Of a stretch of DNA of 64,000 bases, positions 16,956-26,541 are shown in pieces (position 1 is the stretch's first letter; each line of letters starts with the position of its first letter). The stretch spans positions 16,161 to 80,160 of the forward strand of contig JAZJZF010000018.1 of assembly GCA_040389965.1 (NCBI GenBank). Direction: 5' to 3'. The notes beneath the pieces are model-generated. The model was not told the DNA's origin. It saw only the letters and a program-made list of their open reading frames with translations, and did not search any database. This DNA comes from UBA4416 sp040389965. GTDB taxonomy: Bacteria > Bacteroidota > Bacteroidia > B-17B0 > Aurantibacillaceae. Made by a program: the position numbers and the translations under genes.

Positions 16956-19517
16956 ATGAATAAAAATATACCCTTTGTCTTACTCATCTTAATATTTAAT
17001 CTACACGCTACGTGCCAGGTAAAAATTAACGAGTATTCTGTTTCGAACTCAACTTTAACACCCGGTAGTGTTTTTTTGGATAACACAGGGAACTCTCCCG
17101 ATTGGGTTGAATTATATAACGCCGGTTCGGCTGCTGCCAATGTTGGCGGATGGAATATGAGTGACGACCCCAATGATATTACAAAATATGCATTGCCTTC
17201 GGGAACAAGTATTCCTGCAGGTGGTTTTTTAAGGATCTGGTGCAGTGGAAAAGATACTCCTTCCAATACATCCGGTCACATTCACACCAATTTTAAATTA
17301 ACACAATGCAAAGGCGATTGGATCATTTTAATGAATGGGTCTAATTTGGTTGATACATTGCGCTTGCGGCTTACACAGGTAAGGCACTCACGCGGGCGTA
17401 CACCCGATGGCTCAGCTACATGGAAAGTATATACAACACCAACACCCAATGCCTCTAATTCAGGAACTGCTTACGATGGGTATGCTCCAACCCCGCTTTT
17501 AAGCCCTGCGGCCGGCTTTTATGGTTCTGCTCAAAACGTTTCTATTTCTGTTCCTGTTTCTTCGGGTTTAACCGTTTATTATACTACTGATGGTTCTGAG
17601 CCTACCACATCATCGCCTGTTTACGCCACTACCCCTGTTAATTCAGCTTCCACCACCGTTGTAAGGGCTTATGCCATAAGCAGCAATGCCAATATACTGC
17701 CCAGCTTTATGGAAACCAATACCTATTTTATTGGAGAAAATATCAACGCTCAATACGGCGTAGTTTCTTTAAGTGGGGGAAGTAATTTAAATTCTTTGAT
17801 GAATGGAAGTCAGATTTATCCGCGTACGCATTTCGAATACTTTAATAACAGTGCCTTTATTACAGAAACCTATGGGTTGTCAAATAAGCATGGTAACGAC
17901 TCCTGGGCTTATGACCAGAGAGGGATTGATTTTGAAACCAAGGATGATTACGGGTATAATTATGCGTTGCTGAATAAATTTTTTACTGATTGGAAAATGG
18001 GTAAAAGTAAACGGAAAGAATTTCAGCATGTGATTTTAAAAGCGGCGGCTTCTGATAATTTTCCGGGAGATAAACCTCAAACGGCTTGCCATATGCGCGA
18101 TGCTTTTGTTCAAACCTATTGTTTCAGAAAAGAACTTGAAATCGACGGCAGAAGGAATAAGCATGTCATTACTTTTGTCAACGGCAAATATTGGGGCATT
18201 TACGAATTGCGTGAAGCATTTGAAACAGATTATACCGATTATTATTACAAGCAGCCAAAAGACAGTATCGATAACCTGGCCTATTGGGGTAGTTTGCAAA
18301 TAAGAGATGGAAGTGATACCGGCTGGGTAAATTTATATAACTATATCATGGCAAACCCGATGACCAATACCGCAGCTTATAATTATGCCGATAGCAAACT
18401 GAGTTTTAAAAGTCTGATCGATTATATGGTTTACAATTCATACGTGGTAAACTCTGATTTTATTAACTGGAATACAGCCTGGTGGAGAGGCCGTGCGTTA
18501 TCGGGCGATAAAAAGAAATGGAGGTACTGGAACTGGGATATGGATAATGTGTATGACCTGGGAGAAAATTTTTCGGGAATTCCTACAACAGGTATGGATG
18601 CCGACCCCTGTGCTTATACAAACACGTTTCATAATGCAGGGCCAAATAAAGGACATCCTGATATTCTGGAAAAGCTGTTGACCAATCCCGCTTTTAAATC
18701 CATGTATATCAACCGTTATGCCGATCTGTTGAATACGGCCTTTAAATGTGATAGTATTATGGATCATTTCTATTATTTCAAAAATATTTTAACGCCTGAA
18801 ATGCCGCGCCACGTGGCTAAATGGGGCAATGGTTCTACATTGGCCGATTGGAACAAGAATATGGATACACTGCAAAGCAAAATTATGCAGCGTTGTTCTT
18901 ACATCGAGCAAAAAATTAAAGATTGCTATAATGTTACGGGGCCTTACCCTGTAGCTGTAAATGTATTGCCGGTAGGAGCAGGCGAAGTGAAGCTGAATAG
19001 TATATGGTTACCAAATTATATATGGCATGGTAATTATTTTGGCGGTGTAAGTATGGATTTTGAAGAACGTTGTATTGATACAGCCAATTATACCTTCGAT
19101 CGTTGGGAATTTAAACACCATGTGCCGTTACAGGCGCTCACAAGAGATACGGTAACCATTAATTTTACACAGGCAGATACGGTTATTGCTCATTATATAA
19201 AGAAAGAGAAAAAACCGGAAGAGATTCTTAAAGAAAGCGATACAGATGTTATTTTTCCTTCGGCCTTTACACCAAATGGCGATGGCAACAACGATATTTT
19301 ATTTCCGCTGGGAGGCTTACATGCTACTTCTGTTTCTATTGAGATATGGAACCGTTGGGGGCAGTTAGTATTTTCTTCAAACGATCCTACCAAAGGCTGG
19401 GATGGCAATTATAAAGGCGTACCTGCGCAAACAGGTGTTTACGGCTACTTTATAAAATACACCAATTTTGAAGGCGATCAGAAAAAGTCGAAAGGAAATA
19501 TTACACTCTTAAGATAA
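16956..19517 (+). CDS. Secreted lamin-tail/CotH protein with T9SS type B sorting domain
   Basis: 853 residues. An N-terminal signal peptide (about 1-21) is followed by a lamin-tail domain ('INEYSVSNST', 'PDWVELYNAG'), then a chitobiase/hexosaminidase C-terminal-like beta domain ('LTVYYTTDGSEPTTSSPVY'). Next is a CotH kinase-like domain (about 290-620), with 'GNDSWAYDQRGIDFET' and 'YWNWDMDNVYD', whose acidic DMD is the catalytic-type motif. The C-terminus is a gliding-motility-associated (type B) sorting domain: 'FPSAFTPNGDGNNDILFP', then 'IWNRWGQLVF' and 'GWDGNYKG'. It should be exported by the type IX system. The SprF-like gene 12 bases downstream is its likely partner. Cargo function is unknown; CotH domains phosphorylate proteins in other systems. 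Confidence 0.9.
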   Translation: MNKNIPFVLLILIFNLHATCQVKINEYSVSNSTLTPGSVFLDNTGNSPDWVELYNAGSAAANVGGWNMSDDPNDITKYALPSGTSIPAGGFLRIWCSGKDTPSNTSGHIHTNFKLTQCKGDWIILMNGSNLVDTLRLRLTQVRHSRGRTPDGSATWKVYTTPTPNASNSGTAYDGYAPTPLLSPAAGFYGSAQNVSISVPVSSGLTVYYTTDGSEPTTSSPVYATTPVNSASTTVVRAYAISSNANILPSFMETNTYFIGENINAQYGVVSLSGGSNLNSLMNGSQIYPRTHFEYFNNSAFITETYGLSNKHGNDSWAYDQRGIDFETKDDYGYNYALLNKFFTDWKMGKSKRKEFQHVILKAAASDNFPGDKPQTACHMRDAFVQTYCFRKELEIDGRRNKHVITFVNGKYWGIYELREAFETDYTDYYYKQPKDSIDNLAYWGSLQIRDGSDTGWVNLYNYIMANPMTNTAAYNYADSKLSFKSLIDYMVYNSYVVNSDFINWNTAWWRGRALSGDKKKWRYWNWDMDNVYDLGENFSGIPTTGMDADPCAYTNTFHNAGPNKGHPDILEKLLTNPAFKSMYINRYADLLNTAFKCDSIMDHFYYFKNILTPEMPRHVAKWGNGSTLADWNKNMDTLQSKIMQRCSYIEQKIKDCYNVTGPYPVAVNVLPVGAGEVKLNSIWLPNYIWHGNYFGGVSMDFEERCIDTANYTFDRWEFKHHVPLQALTRDTVTINFTQADTVIAHYIKKEKKPEEILKESDTDVIFPSAFTPNGDGNNDILFPLGGLHATSVSIEIWNRWGQLVFSSNDPTKGWDGNYKGVPAQTGVYGYFIKYTNFEGDQKKSKGNITLLR

Positions 19518-19529
19518 AATCATTACGGG

Positions 19530-20570
19530 ATGAAAAAACACTTATCTTATTTATTGTTATTGTTTACTTTTTGCGCGTCGGCGCAGGATATTCATTTTTC
19601 GCAAATACAAGAAGCACCTCTTTGGCTGAATCCTGCCAACACCGGTTTTTTTAATGGGTATTTCAGAGCGATAGCTAATTACAGGAACCAGTGGGCTTCC
19701 ATGGGAAATGCGTACCAAACCATGGCCGTAAGTATTGATGGCTCTGTTTTAAAAGCGGCGCGAAAAAAAGCCTATATGGGACTGGGATTATTTGTATTTA
19801 ATGATAGGGCAGGTGTTGCCAAAATTGGGACAACACAGGTTCAAATGCACATAAATGCCATTATTAAGGCCAGTAAAAAAAGTAAGATCGCCGGTGGTTT
19901 ATATTTTGGCGTTAACCAAAACAGCGCTACTTATGCTTCTTTAACCTACGGAAATCAATACACAGGAAAAGAAATAGACAAATCCTTACCTACCGGAGAA
20001 ATTGTGAATTACACGTCTTTTGTAAATGCTGATGTTGGCGCAGGAGTTAACTACGAATATTCTTCGGCTAATGTAGACATGACAAGGGATGATATCTTCA
20101 GTTTGAAAATAGGAGCAGCTGTACATCATATCAATCAACCCGTTCAGCGTTTCAGCTCAGGTTCTACTTACAAAGTCCCTATGCGTTTTGTAGGAAACGT
20201 ACAGGCCCGTATCGATTTTAAAGACACTAAGTTATCGCTATTACCAAGTGTTATTTATATTATGCAAGGCTCTGCGTCACAAATTAATGTAGGTACACAT
20301 TTACGTTTCAGATTTAAAAACGGCACTAAATTAACAGGAACAAAAACAGAAACAGGATTAAATGTAGGACTTTATTACCGTGTGAACGATGCCATTATCC
20401 CGCAGGTAAATCTGGATATGGGTAAATATGCCATTGGATTATCTTACGATGTTAACGTGTCTAAATATAACCAGGTAAGCAAAGGAGCAGGAGGATTTGA
20501 GATATATCTTAAATTTATGACCCTCGATGATGCCCTGTTTAAACGTAAGAGAGAGCATGGATTAAATTGA
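19530..20570 (+). CDS. PorP/SprF family type IX secretion-associated outer-membrane protein
   Basis: A 346-residue beta-barrel-type protein with a signal peptide ending 'CASAQD', followed by 'IHFSQIQEAPLWLNPANTG', the signature start of the PorP/SprF family. Repeated glycine and aromatic strands run to the C-terminus. Paralogues of SprF are needed for secretion of type B cargo, and their genes usually follow the cargo gene, as here (12-base gap after the CotH protein). It is expected to sit in the outer membrane and act as an attachment or translocation partner. Confidence 0.93.
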   Translation: MKKHLSYLLLLFTFCASAQDIHFSQIQEAPLWLNPANTGFFNGYFRAIANYRNQWASMGNAYQTMAVSIDGSVLKAARKKAYMGLGLFVFNDRAGVAKIGTTQVQMHINAIIKASKKSKIAGGLYFGVNQNSATYASLTYGNQYTGKEIDKSLPTGEIVNYTSFVNADVGAGVNYEYSSANVDMTRDDIFSLKIGAAVHHINQPVQRFSSGSTYKVPMRFVGNVQARIDFKDTKLSLLPSVIYIMQGSASQINVGTHLRFRFKNGTKLTGTKTETGLNVGLYYRVNDAIIPQVNLDMGKYAIGLSYDVNVSKYNQVSKGAGGFEIYLKFMTLDDALFKRKREHGLN

Positions 20571-20612
20571 TTTAATTTTTATAGTTAAATTTATCGTTCA
20601 AAATTCTCTTTT

Positions 20613-22988
20613 TTGTCTTTCACCAAACTTCATAAAAAAAAACTCTTCTGGAGCTTTATACTGTTGGCTTCAGTAATATGGTTTTTATGTTGCTTACCAA
20701 AGCCTTTATTTTCTGATGCTTATTCGGTTATACTAAACGATAATCATAATACCTTATTATCGGCAAAAATTGCGGAAGACGGCCAGTGGCGCTTTCCGGA
20801 ATCGGAAGAGTTAAATCCGAAATTTGCCTGTAGCATTTTGGCATTCGAAGATCAGTATTTTTTGCAGCATCATGGTGTTAATCCTATCTCCATTTGGCGT
20901 GCCATGAGGCAAAACAGCAAAGCCGGTAAAATTGTAAGTGGTGGCAGTACCATTACTATGCAGCTGGCAAGGCTTATCCGCAAAAATCAAAAACGAACCT
21001 ATGCCGAAAAATTGCTTGAACTTTGTATGGCTTTAAGGTTGGAGCTTAGCTATTCTAAACGCGAAATACTTAAACTCTATGCTTCTCATGCTCCTTTTGG
21101 AACCAATGTAGTTGGTGTAGATGCAGCAGCATGGCGTTATTTTGGAAGAGGCCTTTCTCATCTCTCATGGGCCGAGTGTGCTACTCTTGCAGTGTTGCCA
21201 AATTCCCCTTCTATTATTTATCCCGGCAAAAATCAGGAAAAATTAAAACGCAAACGCGATTTGCTCCTCTATAAATTATATAATTTACATTATATGGATG
21301 AGGAAACATTCCGCCTTTCTAAGAGTGAACCTTTGCCTGAAAAGCCTTTTCCCTTGCCCAATAAAGCGAGGCACTTACTGAACAGAGTAGTGAATGAAAA
21401 TAAAAAGGAACATAATTTTAAAACAACTTTAAATTCTGAAATCCAGGATAGGTTGCTGGAAATAGTAACGAAACATAACGAACGTTTAAAACAAAACGAA
21501 GTCCATAATGTATGTGCTTTGATTATAGATGTTCGTAAAAATGAAGTGGTATCTTATGTTGGAAATACACCACTAAAAGATAAAGAACCACATGGCGAGG
21601 ATGTAGATGTGATTATGGCCAACAGAAGTACGGGCAGTCTTTTAAAGCCTTATTTATATGGCTTTATGTTAAACGATGGCCAGTTGATGCCAAATGTTTT
21701 AGTGCCGGATATTCCCACACAAATTGCCGGCTATGTGCCTCAGAACTTTGATTTTACCTATGATGGCGCGGTTCCGGCAAAACAAGCACTGGCAAGGAGT
21801 TTAAACATACCTGCTGTAAAATTATTACAGCAATATACCATTCAGAAGTTCCTCGACCGACTGAAACAAATAGGCTTATCATCCATGAACCGTTCGGCCG
21901 ATAATTATGGCCTGTCATTGATATTGGGTGGCGGAGAATCAAAATTATGGGACATGTGCTCGGCGTATGCGTCTATGGCTAAGGTTTTAAACAGGTATAA
22001 CGTTTCAGGGACTTACGTTCAAAAAGATTGGGATAAACCGGAATATTTAAAAAGCGGTACTTCCGGGAATTTCCTTATCACCGACAAAAGTTCTAAAGCT
22101 GTTCCTTTGCTATCTGCATCCTCTATATGGCTTACCTTTGAAGCCATGGCTGAAGTTGGTCGCCCCGATATTGATGCGAGTTGGAAACGTTTGGGAAGCT
22201 CTCAAAAAATAGCTTGGAAAACCGGAACCAGTTTTGGTTTCAGAGATGGTTGGGCCATTGGTGTTTCTGGAAATTATGTAGTGGGTGTATGGATCGGAAA
22301 TGCAGATGGAGAGGGCCGTCCTGGCTTAACCGGAATTTCTGCTGCAGCCCCTGTACTCTTCGAAATTTTTGGAATGCTACCCAAATCAGAATGGTTTAAA
22401 ATGCCGGTCTCCGATTTAAAGCAGGTACTTGTATGCAGGCAAAGCGGCTGCTTGCCTTCGGTGCATTGTACCGAAATAAAAAAAGAATGGATCCCGAAAA
22501 ATTCCAATGTTGCTATTACCTGCAAGTACCATGTGCCCATACATACGGATGTTACGGGGCAATACAGAGTTACCGATGCCTGCGTATCGCCTTTGGATAT
22601 GAAAACCACATCCTGGTTTGTATTGCCTCCCACGTTGGAATATTATTTTAAAATAAAAAATCCGACCTATAAAACGTTGCCACCTTATAAAGCAGGCTGC
22701 GAGCCCGACATAGAAAAATCGATGGAGATAATTTATCCAAAGCCTGGCACCATTATCTATATTCCCTATGAACTAAGCGGAGAACAAGGGAAAACGGTTT
22801 TTGAGATCGCCCATCGTAATCCTTCCAATACCGTATTCTGGCATCTGGATGGCGCATTGGTTGGTACTACAAGAGAGATCCATCAACTGGGGATAGCTCC
22901 TTCGAAAGGAAAACATATGCTTTCATTATCTGATAATACCGGTGAAACCTTAACCATTCCTTTTGAAGTAGTAAGCGAGAAAAAGTAA
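20613..22988 (+). CDS. pbpC: Penicillin-binding protein 1C (bifunctional glycosyltransferase/transpeptidase)
   Basis: 791 residues, anchored by one N-terminal membrane segment (about 13-30). The transglycosylase domain has 'FEDQYFLQHHGVNP' and 'GGSTITMQLARL'. The transpeptidase domain has Ser342-x-x-Lys345 in 'RSTGSLLKPYLYG', an SxN ('SLN') and Lys536-Thr-Gly in 'WKTGTSFG'. The C-terminal roughly 90 residues fit the BiPBP_C domain typical of PbpC. It builds and cross-links peptidoglycan in the periplasm. The start is TTG at 20613; no ATG suits the membrane segment better. The alpha-2-macroglobulin gene that often pairs with pbpC is not adjacent. Confidence 0.9.
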   Translation: MSFTKLHKKKLFWSFILLASVIWFLCCLPKPLFSDAYSVILNDNHNTLLSAKIAEDGQWRFPESEELNPKFACSILAFEDQYFLQHHGVNPISIWRAMRQNSKAGKIVSGGSTITMQLARLIRKNQKRTYAEKLLELCMALRLELSYSKREILKLYASHAPFGTNVVGVDAAAWRYFGRGLSHLSWAECATLAVLPNSPSIIYPGKNQEKLKRKRDLLLYKLYNLHYMDEETFRLSKSEPLPEKPFPLPNKARHLLNRVVNENKKEHNFKTTLNSEIQDRLLEIVTKHNERLKQNEVHNVCALIIDVRKNEVVSYVGNTPLKDKEPHGEDVDVIMANRSTGSLLKPYLYGFMLNDGQLMPNVLVPDIPTQIAGYVPQNFDFTYDGAVPAKQALARSLNIPAVKLLQQYTIQKFLDRLKQIGLSSMNRSADNYGLSLILGGGESKLWDMCSAYASMAKVLNRYNVSGTYVQKDWDKPEYLKSGTSGNFLITDKSSKAVPLLSASSIWLTFEAMAEVGRPDIDASWKRLGSSQKIAWKTGTSFGFRDGWAIGVSGNYVVGVWIGNADGEGRPGLTGISAAAPVLFEIFGMLPKSEWFKMPVSDLKQVLVCRQSGCLPSVHCTEIKKEWIPKNSNVAITCKYHVPIHTDVTGQYRVTDACVSPLDMKTTSWFVLPPTLEYYFKIKNPTYKTLPPYKAGCEPDIEKSMEIIYPKPGTIIYIPYELSGEQGKTVFEIAHRNPSNTVFWHLDGALVGTTREIHQLGIAPSKGKHMLSLSDNTGETLTIPFEVVSEKK

Positions 22989-23003
22989 TATAGATGTGAG
23001 ACA

Positions 23004-23064
23004 TGACTATTGAGATATGAGACTTGTTCTATCTCACATCTCTTAGTCTCATATCTCAGGTCTC
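23004..23064. repeat. Word-repeat element with interleaved inverted repeats
   Basis: Downstream of pbpC lie two related words, agatgtgaga (from about 23003) and gagatatgagac (from about 23020), followed by their complements tctcacatct and gtctcatatctc in the same order (A-B-A'-B'). Alternative hairpins are possible because A resembles B. It may act as a transcription stop for pbpC, but no T-tract follows directly. Similar G/A-C/T word repeats are found between genes in Bacteroidota. Confidence 0.55.
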
Positions 23065-23133
23065 CTTTCAAAAATGTTAATTCAATTTGCTCTTTTGTTG
23101 AAAAAGTTTAAAAGCCGGATTGCATTAGTTATT

Positions 23134-23141
23134 TATATTTG
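23134..23141 (+). promoter_or_regulatory. Candidate -7 promoter box (TATATTTG) of the MerR gene
   Basis: An exact TAnnTTTG match ends only 4 bases before the ATG at 23146. If used, the transcript would be leaderless or nearly so. A TTTA lies 23 bases upstream, which is a poor -33 element. Confidence 0.5.
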
Positions 23142-23145
23142 ATTA

Positions 23146-23490
23146 ATGGCATTATTGGAAGAAAAAGAAACAGAAAAATTATTTTACTCAATTGGTGAGG
23201 TGGCAACCATGTTTGATGTTAACACCTCCCTCATTCGTTTTTGGGAAAAAGAATTTGATGTGATCTCTCCTTCAAAAAACAAAAAAGGCAACCGGCTTTT
23301 TACAAAAAAAGACATCGAAAATTTCAAACTCATTTTCCATTTTGTAAAAGAAAAGGGCTATACGCTGCAAGGCGCTAAAGATAAGCTAAAAGGCGGTGTT
23401 AAAGAATCAGACCAGGTAAAAGCGGAAGTCATTGATAAGTTAAAACAGATCAAAACCAAGCTGCTGAATCTGAAAGATTCTATAGAGTAA
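23146..23490 (+). CDS. MerR family transcriptional regulator
   Basis: 114 residues. An N-terminal winged helix of MerR type is visible in 'YSIGEVATMFDVNTSLIRFW', with 'EKEFDVISPSKNKKGNRLF' as the wing. A helical tail follows ('KEKGYTLQGAKDKL') and then a short coiled region. No C-terminal effector domain or cysteine set for metal sensing is present, so the signal is unknown. This short form is common and conserved in Bacteroidota. Its stop overlaps the first ATG of the sensor kinase gene by one base. Confidence 0.88.
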   Translation: MALLEEKETEKLFYSIGEVATMFDVNTSLIRFWEKEFDVISPSKNKKGNRLFTKKDIENFKLIFHFVKEKGYTLQGAKDKLKGGVKESDQVKAEVIDKLKQIKTKLLNLKDSIE

Positions 23491-25580
23491 TGATCCTTTT
23501 CAGCCCGACAATTTTCTTACGATTAGTTATTTCATTGGCACCTGGAATATTTTTTTTCATGCGGTCTTCTGTTGTCATTGTTTTTTTAAGTTTGCTTTTT
23601 AGTGTTAAACCTGCCAGTGCGCAGGACTTCTCTGCCGAAACATATCATAAATTGGATTCCTTGCATCGCGTCGTTAAATCCAATAAGCATGATACCCTGA
23701 AAGCATTGGCCCTGATCCAAATCGCAGACACTTACGCTACAAACAATACCGACACCGCCATTCGTTATTGCAGGCAGGCACAATACCTTTGCCAGAAAAT
23801 CCGATATAAGACGGGCCTGAGTAGCTGTTATAATCTGTTAGGTTACGTGCTGTATGAAACAGGAGACCAGGATTCAGCTCTTGTTTATTTTTTAAAGAAC
23901 ATTCAGATCGATCGCAGCATTGGCGATGTAAAAGGCGCTGCCAATGGACTGCTCAACATTGGGGCTATGCATTACCAGAAGGGTGATGTGATCAAAGCGC
24001 TTCATTATTATTACGAGTCGCTTTCGCTATATGAAAAAATAAATGATAGAAAAGGCATTATGACCTGTATCTATAATATAGCTGCTTTATTATACGTGCA
24101 GGGGCAGAAGGATAAAGCCAGGGCTTATTATTTCAGGTGTCTTAAAATTGCACGCGATCTTAAAGATAATGAGTTCATCAACGAATCTATCACCAACATT
24201 GCTACGATTTACAGGGATGACCTTGTAGCTCTTTTAGACAGGAATGCAAACATGGATTCTATTAATGCCTATCAGTCAAAAGTTGTTCTTTATTATAATT
24301 CGGCCTTGCAGCAAAGTAAGCAACATAACTTTGTACGCTTTTATGTACAAGACTTGTATGGACTGGCAGGTACATACCACCGTTTGTTTTTTTATATGAA
24401 GAAGCAAGGTTATCCGAAGGATACGGTTCAGGCTATGTTCAACAAATCGCTGAACTATTATGAGCAAGCGGTGAAAATTTCTGAAGAGCATAATTACAAG
24501 CGTTTGCTATCGAATATTCTGCATGGTATGGCAGGTCTTTACCTGGCTATTGATGATATTTCGCGTGCGGAAGCCCTTGGTTTAAGAAGTTTTAAAATAG
24601 CGGAAGAAATCAAAATACCGTCTAATATCAGGTTAGCCTCAGAAGTGCTCTACCGTATATACAAAAGCAAGAACGACTATAAGAATGCGCTGCTCATGCA
24701 TGAGCGCTATGCAACGCTAAAAGACAGCCTCCTGAACGAGGAAACAAAAAACACCAGTCTGCAAAAGCAGTTTGGATACGAAGCTGAAAAGAAAGAACAG
24801 GAAAATGTGGTGTTGAGTCAAAAGAATGAGATCCAGCAATTAGAACTTTCCAGGAAAGAATATTTTATTTATGGAATGGCAAGTATCATTGTGCTCATTC
24901 TTATTTTATCCTTTCTGTTTATCAGGCAAAGCCGCATCATTAGTGATCAAAAGACCATGAAGCTGGAACAACGCTTATTGCGCAGCCAGATGAACCCACA
25001 TTTTATCTTCAATTCCCTGATGGCGATCCAGAGCTTTGTGTATAAAAATGAGCCAAAGGAATCGGGAAAATATTTAGCCTCTTTTGCCAAACTGGTAAGA
25101 GCTATTTTGGAAAATTCGCGCGAAGAATACATTACTCTTTCTAAAGAAGTACAATGGCTTGAGAATTATCTGAAGTTGCAGCAACTGCGCTTCGACAATA
25201 AGTTTGATTACGTGATTCATACGGCAGAAGATTTGGAGCTGGATACGACAATGATTCCACCGATGCTGACGCAACCTTCTATTGAAAATGCCCTTGAACA
25301 CGGCTTAAAGAATATTGATTACAAAGGCTTTATAGAAGTGGAGTTCAAAAAAGAGAAAAATTACCTCCTGGTACGTGTTAAAGATAATGGTGTAGGAATC
25401 TCTGTTTCCAGTGCAGCAGTAAATACAGATAAAGAATCGGATAAACATACCTCTTTATCAACCATGATTACCAAAGAACGGCTTCAACTATTGAACAGAC
25501 GCAAATTTAGGAAGATCAATTTCGACATCAGCCCGGTTGAACCAAAAGGCACATTAATTACTTTTTCAATCCCTTTATAA
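23490..25580 (+). CDS. TPR-containing sensor histidine kinase (LytS/His_kinase type)
   Basis: 696 residues from the first ATG; an internal ATG at 23559 would give a cleaner signal peptide ('MRSSVVIVFLSLLFSV...ASA') and may be the true start. The N-terminal periplasmic region (about 45-445) is made of tetratricopeptide repeats ('SCYNLLGYVLYETGDQDSAL', 'NIGAMHYQKGDVIKAL'). One membrane segment lies at about 455-475, then a His_kinase domain with His504 in 'SQMNPHFIFNSLMA' and the ATP lid 'VRVKDNGVGIS'. It should phosphorylate the LytTR regulator 33 bases downstream. The signal is unknown. Confidence 0.9.
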   Translation: MILFSPTIFLRLVISLAPGIFFFMRSSVVIVFLSLLFSVKPASAQDFSAETYHKLDSLHRVVKSNKHDTLKALALIQIADTYATNNTDTAIRYCRQAQYLCQKIRYKTGLSSCYNLLGYVLYETGDQDSALVYFLKNIQIDRSIGDVKGAANGLLNIGAMHYQKGDVIKALHYYYESLSLYEKINDRKGIMTCIYNIAALLYVQGQKDKARAYYFRCLKIARDLKDNEFINESITNIATIYRDDLVALLDRNANMDSINAYQSKVVLYYNSALQQSKQHNFVRFYVQDLYGLAGTYHRLFFYMKKQGYPKDTVQAMFNKSLNYYEQAVKISEEHNYKRLLSNILHGMAGLYLAIDDISRAEALGLRSFKIAEEIKIPSNIRLASEVLYRIYKSKNDYKNALLMHERYATLKDSLLNEETKNTSLQKQFGYEAEKKEQENVVLSQKNEIQQLELSRKEYFIYGMASIIVLILILSFLFIRQSRIISDQKTMKLEQRLLRSQMNPHFIFNSLMAIQSFVYKNEPKESGKYLASFAKLVRAILENSREEYITLSKEVQWLENYLKLQQLRFDNKFDYVIHTAEDLELDTTMIPPMLTQPSIENALEHGLKNIDYKGFIEVEFKKEKNYLLVRVKDNGVGISVSSAAVNTDKESDKHTSLSTMITKERLQLLNRRKFRKINFDISPVEPKGTLITFSIPL

Positions 25581-25613
25581 TTTGTACCTTTCATCCGATT
25601 TTAAGATTGGAGT

Positions 25614-26363
25614 ATGATAAGTGCATTGATTGTTGATGATGAAAAAAGAGCAAGAGAAACCATTAAGGAAGTTATTAAATTATATTGTCCTGAAATAACA
25701 TCTGTTTACGAAGCAGAATCCGTTCCCACCGCTGTAGAAGCGATCCATATACAAAATCCCGATCTGGTATTTCTCGACATTCGCCTCAATGATGGCAGCG
25801 GTTTCGATGTGTTTAAGTACCTGAACGGTAAAAAAACCGGCGTTATTTTTATTACAGCTTACGAAGAATATGCCATACAGGCTTTTAAAGTTTCCGCATT
25901 GGATTATTTATTGAAACCGATAGATCCCGATGATTTTTCTGCTGCCGTGAAGCGCGCGTTGCAAAAGATCAACGAAGGTAAATTTGCAGAGCGAATGGAT
26001 GTATTTATGAAGAATATGGAAAATGCTTCGCAGGGACTAAAGAAAATGACGCTCAAAACTTCCGACAGCATCCATGTGATCAATATTGCCGATATTGTAT
26101 ATTGTGAAGCTGACCGTAATTACACGAACTTTCACTTAATCACAGGTGAAAAGATCCTCGTTTCAAAATCATTAGGCGAATACGAAGACATGCTACCTGC
26201 TGATTCTTTTTTGAGGGTGCATCAGTCTTTTCTTATTAATGCCAATCATATCAAACGTTATGATAAAATAGACGGAGGGTTTTTGATCACTGCCAACGAA
26301 AAAACCATTCCTGTTTCTACGCGCAAAAAAGATCATCTTATTCAATTCCTGGCTAAACTGTAA
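25614..26363 (+). CDS. LytTR family response regulator
   Basis: 249 residues. The receiver domain has the acidic pair Asp8-Asp9, the phosphoacceptor Asp55 in 'LVFLDIRLNDGSGF', and a conserved lysine in 'DYLLKPID'. The C-terminal LytTR DNA-binding domain (about 145-249) has 'IVYCEADRNYTNFHL' and 'FLRVHQSFLINANHI'. It pairs with the upstream TPR kinase. A near-match to a -7 box (TACCTTTC) lies between the two genes, so a separate promoter cannot be excluded. Confidence 0.92.
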   Translation: MISALIVDDEKRARETIKEVIKLYCPEITSVYEAESVPTAVEAIHIQNPDLVFLDIRLNDGSGFDVFKYLNGKKTGVIFITAYEEYAIQAFKVSALDYLLKPIDPDDFSAAVKRALQKINEGKFAERMDVFMKNMENASQGLKKMTLKTSDSIHVINIADIVYCEADRNYTNFHLITGEKILVSKSLGEYEDMLPADSFLRVHQSFLINANHIKRYDKIDGGFLITANEKTIPVSTRKKDHLIQFLAKL

Positions 26364-26541
26364 GCCCGTTCTTGCGTATATTCGATGAAACCATGCAAAT
26401 GAAAGTTGGTTAATAACGCTCAAAGCCTATAGAAAAAGGCTATGTTTAATTCGGTTAATTTCTGTAAATTTAAACCATTAAAATAGCAGGTCGTTATTTG
26501 ATTTTGCTATTGTTTCAATAAATTATTTATACGATCCTGAT

